In this document: positions 60,305 through 64,000 of the stretch, piece after piece | How the letters are laid out: each line of letters starts with the position of its first letter | How positions within the stretch are numbered: position 1 is the first letter of the stretch | Assembly (NCBI RefSeq): GCF_001592435.1 | Contig: NZ_CP014750.1 | Span: 1,116,001 to 1,180,000, forward strand | Length of the DNA: 64,000 nucleotides | Direction of reading: 5' to 3' | DNA from: Thermococcus peptonophilus | GTDB lineage: Archaea > Methanobacteriota_B > Thermococci > Thermococcales > Thermococcaceae | Translations under genes and position numbers: made by a program | Notes under the pieces: model-generated | The model's database searches: none | What the model was told of the DNA's origin: nothing | What the model saw: the letters and a program-made list of their open reading frames with translations, nothing else

Positions 60305-63296
60305 ATATCCCTTTGTCAACATTTTATCTAATGAACTTGGCTGGAAGTATGTGCCTCCCTCAGAATTGAGGGAGGAGAGAGATTACAACTCAGCTCTTCT
60401 TAAAGACAGGTTAATACGGGCTCTTCTTAGGATAAATGCTGGGAAGATAAGTAAGGAAGATGCAGAGCAGGTAGTTAAAAAGTTAGAATATCTCCCTCAT
60501 ACTATAGAAGGAAACAGGGATTTTCTGGAGATTTTGAAAAATGGCCTCTCCTTCAAACCAAAAGGCTCGAAATTCCACAAGACGGTCTGGTTAATTGATT
60601 ATGATAACATCGAAAATAATGAGTTCTTGGTGACTAGGCAGTTCTATATCAAAGAGGGTGAGAATAGGAGAAGACCAGACATTGTTCTCTTTATTAATGG
60701 AATCCCAGTTGTGGTGATTGAAGTCAAAAGTCCCACTACTGAAACTGAAACCCTTGAAGTCGCATACTACCAAATAAAAGATTATGAGTCCGCTGTTCCC
60801 AAGCTATTTGTCTTCAATCAATTCAACATTATCTCCGATTGGACTGAAGTTCTTTATGCCCCAACCTTTTCAGATGCTCCTTTGGACATGTGGGGAAAAT
60901 GGAAAGACCCTTATCCCCACAACCTTAATGTAACTTATGAGGAGGATCCCATTAGAGTAACTGCGTATGGTATGCTATCAAAGGAAAATCTCATTGACAT
61001 AATCAGGAACTTCATATTCTTTAGATATGAGAAAAATAAGCTTGTAAAAATAATTGCGAGATACATGCAATTCAGAGCCACAAACAAAATCCACTATAGA
61101 GTTCTCCGGACTTATCTTAGTGAGGACAATAAAAAGACGGGACTCATATGGCACACCCAAGGTTCAGGAAAAAGTTTGACAATGTTTTTCACAGCGTGGA
61201 AATTGTACAGAACAGAGAAACTTGATAATCCTACTATTGTAATAGTGGTTGACAGGGATAATTTAGAACAGCAGATGTTTGAGACCTTCCAAAAACACAA
61301 ATTCAATGTTAAGAGAGCTTCCTCAATACCAAAATTAATCGAGATGTTGTACAATGATGAGAGAGGTATAATACTAACTACTGTTCAGAAATTCCAAGAG
61401 CCTCGGGAATCGAAGGATAAAGGGAGGACAAGGAGATACAGAGAAATGTTCGAGGCCCTGAAGAGTGGGAACCGGCCAATAAATAAGAGGCAGAATGTTA
61501 TAGTCCTAACTGATGAGAGCCACAGAAGTCAGTACGGTGTGTTGGCCATAAATATGAGAGCTATGCTTTCGAATGCATTCATTTTTGGTTTTACTGGTAC
61601 ACCAGTAGCAAAGGATGAGAGAAATACTTTTGAAAAATTCAACCCTCCGGGCGAATTATATTTGGACAGGTATTCAATTGAAGAGTCAATACGGGATGGA
61701 TTCACAGTCCCAATTTACTACCAGTACAGAGGGGTCAAGTACAAGGTGGACAAAGAGTTAGCTGACAAGTTATTTGAATCGGAGTTCTGGATGCTAGATG
61801 AAGGGGCCAAGAAGAAACTCCAAAAGAAAGTTGACAGGAAGCTCTTACTTAAGCTTAGGAAAAGAATTGAGCTTGTTGCTAAGGACATTGCAGAGCACTA
61901 TCAAAAATACATAGAACCCTTGGGTTTCAAAGGGCAAGTGGTTGCAGTGAACAGATGGGCTTGTGCCTATTACAAAGAAGAACTGGATAAATATCTTCCT
62001 CCTGAGTGGAGCGAAGTAGTGTTCTCACCAAGAGATGATGACCCACCAGAGCTGAGGAAATATCATAAGAGTAAGGAAAAGATTGAAGAAATTGTTGAGA
62101 AGTTCAGGCATGGAGATACTCCCAAGCTCCTCATTGTGACAAACATGCTATTAACGGGATTTGATGCTCCAGTAAATCAAGTCATGTATTTAGATAAACC
62201 TTTGAGAGACCATAATTTGTTACAAGCTATTGCCAGAGTAAACAGGCCTGCACCTAGAAAAGAGTTCGGACTGATAGTTGATTACAGTGGGGTGTTCGAG
62301 AATCTGGAGAAGGTTCTTAATTTCTATCAGGAGGATATCAAGGGAGTAGCATATAATTATGACTCTCTAAAAGAAGGCTTCAAGAACTTGTATAATGAAC
62401 TTGTTGAATTTTTGGGTGGTATTGACCAGATTAATAAAAACACCCTCGATTATTATGTCATTGGCTACCTAAGAGATCCAGCTAAGGGCAAATTCTTTGA
62501 GGAGAAATATCAGCAACTTGCAAAATTGTTTGAGTTTATTTCCCCAGATCCCTTCTTGGCACCGTACATTGATACTTACAAGAAAATAACTGCCATTTAT
62601 AAAGCATATGTGAGAAAATACAAAGGAAAGAAAGACAGAAAATTCAGGGAGTATTATAAGAAAACTGAAAAGATAATTGAGAGAAGCGTAGAAGCCAAAG
62701 AGATTGAGGATAAATTCCCCTTAATCAAATTTGATGTTGAGTACTTAGAAAAGCTATCATCAAAAATTGAGAATGGGGAAGCAGATGATTCAAAACTTAT
62801 TGATCTTGCGGTGGTATTAAAGAGCTGGTCTGAGAGAAACAAAAACAAAGGGCCTGCATACCAAAAGTTATCTGAGAGAATTGAAAAACTAATAAAAAGA
62901 ATCTATGAAAACGCCGAGAAGATAAAGGAATTCACTAAGCAACTTCATGAATTATCTCAGGAAGTTATTGAAATTGAGAAGGAGCCCGTGAAATATGGTC
63001 TTAGTTCTGAAGAGTTCCTTCTAATGTCATTCCTTCATGAAAAGTTGGGTGTTGATAAGCAGACAGCGAAGAAGTATGTACTCGAACTGAAAGAAGAACT
63101 AAAAGACAAGATGTTTGATGGATGGACTACTAGAGAGAGCGCTAAGGCTGAGGTCGAGCAGAGCGTCAGGCTGTTCTTATTGGTTAAACTGGCCGAAATG
63201 AATTTAGAGCCCAGCGAACTTGAGAAAAAACTAGATTCGATTCACAAGGAGTTCTTTGAACTGCTGGTAGAGAACTTTGATGAGGGCTGGAAGTGA
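60276..63296 (+). CDS. hsdR: Type I restriction endonuclease/translocase subunit HsdR
   Basis: A 1006-residue HsdR. The N-terminal PD-(D/E)xK nuclease shows D135 and E149-V-K151 (ending in IEVKSP). The SF2 translocase follows: Walker A GSGKS (296-300), DESH (413-416), GFTGTPV and a motif VI region LLQAIARVNRPAP. The C-terminal part (about 740-1006) is helical and charged and contacts HsdM. It translocates and cuts unmethylated DNA. It starts at ATG 60276, with GGGGAGGGGAGA upstream, inside the previous gene. Confidence 0.95.
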   Translation: MPTPEERISEYPFVNILSNELGWKYVPPSELREERDYNSALLKDRLIRALLRINAGKISKEDAEQVVKKLEYLPHTIEGNRDFLEILKNGLSFKPKGSKFHKTVWLIDYDNIENNEFLVTRQFYIKEGENRRRPDIVLFINGIPVVVIEVKSPTTETETLEVAYYQIKDYESAVPKLFVFNQFNIISDWTEVLYAPTFSDAPLDMWGKWKDPYPHNLNVTYEEDPIRVTAYGMLSKENLIDIIRNFIFFRYEKNKLVKIIARYMQFRATNKIHYRVLRTYLSEDNKKTGLIWHTQGSGKSLTMFFTAWKLYRTEKLDNPTIVIVVDRDNLEQQMFETFQKHKFNVKRASSIPKLIEMLYNDERGIILTTVQKFQEPRESKDKGRTRRYREMFEALKSGNRPINKRQNVIVLTDESHRSQYGVLAINMRAMLSNAFIFGFTGTPVAKDERNTFEKFNPPGELYLDRYSIEESIRDGFTVPIYYQYRGVKYKVDKELADKLFESEFWMLDEGAKKKLQKKVDRKLLLKLRKRIELVAKDIAEHYQKYIEPLGFKGQVVAVNRWACAYYKEELDKYLPPEWSEVVFSPRDDDPPELRKYHKSKEKIEEIVEKFRHGDTPKLLIVTNMLLTGFDAPVNQVMYLDKPLRDHNLLQAIARVNRPAPRKEFGLIVDYSGVFENLEKVLNFYQEDIKGVAYNYDSLKEGFKNLYNELVEFLGGIDQINKNTLDYYVIGYLRDPAKGKFFEEKYQQLAKLFEFISPDPFLAPYIDTYKKITAIYKAYVRKYKGKKDRKFREYYKKTEKIIERSVEAKEIEDKFPLIKFDVEYLEKLSSKIENGEADDSKLIDLAVVLKSWSERNKNKGPAYQKLSERIEKLIKRIYENAEKIKEFTKQLHELSQEVIEIEKEPVKYGLSSEEFLLMSFLHEKLGVDKQTAKKYVLELKEELKDKMFDGWTTRESAKAEVEQSVRLFLLVKLAEMNLEPSELEKKLDSIHKEFFELLVENFDEGWK

Positions 63297-64000
63297 GTGC
63301 AGAGACTTTATCATCTCTTCCAATTTCAATTGAAGTTAAAGACGTCAAGTTAGCTAGGATAATAATCAGGCCAGATGGTATTGTGTGGGTTGTAGTTCCT
63401 CAGGGATATGATAGATATGATGTGGAACAACTATTGTCCAAAAAGAGAGAATGGATTATTCAACAGCTCTCACAAATAGAGTGGTATAAGAAAATCGCCT
63501 TGAGTGAGAACTTTTATCTCTTTGGGACCCCCGTTAGGTTGAATATCAAGTATCACAATGCACACAGTAGCAAGTTGACTATTTTAAATAACAAAGTCAT
63601 TTTATCTATCCCCAAATCTAGGAGAGGACAGGAGATCAGCATTCTTGAGAAGGAGCTTAGAAAAATACTCAGAAATAAGCTGAATGCGATTTTGACCCAA
63701 TATTCAAAACTTCTAGGAGTCAAATACAATAGAGTCTCAATAAAGAAGCACAAGAGTAAGTGGGGTAGTTGTTCCAACAAAAATAACCTTAACTTTAATC
63801 TGGCCCTTTTATCCCTTCCTGAGGACACCCTAAGGTATGCTGTCATACATGAGCTTGTTCATTTGATTGAGAAAAGGCACACTAAAAAATTCTGGCTCAT
63901 TGTTAGTTCATTGGTTCCGGACTACAAAAGACATGAAAAAATTCTAGAAGAACATTGGCTAATTGTTTGGAATAATGAGATCTGGAGAAAGATACTGGCT
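63293..64000 (+). CDS. YgjP-like zinc metallopeptidase (partial, runs off the window)
   Basis: The visible 236 codons from GTG 63293 have no stop before the window end. The YgjP-type metallopeptidase shows HELVH (186-190) with a third ligand H196 in HTKKFW, plus the upstream KSKWGSCSNKNNLNFN segment with the SWGSC-like motif. The start overlaps the hsdR stop by four bases (GTGA), so it is translated with it. YgjP-like genes often lie next to type I restriction genes; their role there is unknown, perhaps processing of HsdR or of an infected-cell target. Confidence 0.85.
   Translation, partial: MSAETLSSLPISIEVKDVKLARIIIRPDGIVWVVVPQGYDRYDVEQLLSKKREWIIQQLSQIEWYKKIALSENFYLFGTPVRLNIKYHNAHSSKLTILNNKVILSIPKSRRGQEISILEKELRKILRNKLNAILTQYSKLLGVKYNRVSIKKHKSKWGSCSNKNNLNFNLALLSLPEDTLRYAVIHELVHLIEKRHTKKFWLIVSSLVPDYKRHEKILEEHWLIVWNNEIWRKILA

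Overview
The window is chromosomal DNA from a hyperthermophilic euryarchaeon of the order Thermococcales, most likely the genus Thermococcus. Evidence includes archaeal BRE/TATA promoters, GGTG-type ribosome binding sites, archaeal primase (PriS/PriL), an archaeal RNase P RNA, tandem C/D box guide sRNAs, a GH57 4-alpha-glucanotransferase under a Thermococcales glycolytic motif, a CGP-CTERM surface-anchored peptide-binding protein and a TtuA-type tRNA thiolase. Genus and family names rest on recognition of protein and RNA signatures, not on a database search.

Region 1 (1-14340) is core genome: a COG2433-type RNase H-fold protein that appears to start at ATT, a membrane protein/winged-helix pair, a TtuA-like sulfurtransferase flanked by two decayed copies of one KaiC/RecA-like gene, a site-2 protease, a flippase, a TasA/AbpA-like exported fibre protein, two C/D box sRNAs, a Zn-type CDF exporter, the MfnA/aspartate decarboxylase, a cation:proton antiporter and a HAD/polyprenol-kinase-like pair.

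Region 2 (14377-35748) handles sugars, pyrimidines and peptides. A large secreted carbohydrate-binding-type protein diverges from the 4-alpha-glucanotransferase over one shared TATA box and a TATCAC-N5-GTGATA operator. A permease-only ABC pair, pyrC-pyrK-radical SAM, and a complete oligopeptide ABC importer (SBP, two permeases, two ATPases) follow, then nadE and an EamA transporter.

Region 3 (35745-48118) holds glnA with a palindromic upstream element, DUF61, exported proteins, RNase P RNA, the priL-priS-EamA operon, an intact KaiC-like ATPase, a TctA-like permease and an RlmI-like rRNA methyltransferase.

Region 4 (48119-64000) is accessory and visibly AT-rich. A divergent tyrosine integrase, an unknown protein and a highly divergent MCM-like AAA+ helicase make up a probable integrated plasmid or virus module. 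A tandem ribbon-helix-helix regulator then diverges from a long, mostly overlapping defence operon: hsdM, a Kiwa-like pair (4-TM KwaA-like protein and DUF4868/KwaB-like protein), hsdS, a DUF262-DUF1524 (GmrSD-like) nuclease, hsdR and a YgjP-like metallopeptidase that runs off the window end. The interleaving of Kiwa-like and GmrSD-like genes inside one archaeal type I restriction operon is the most notable system here.
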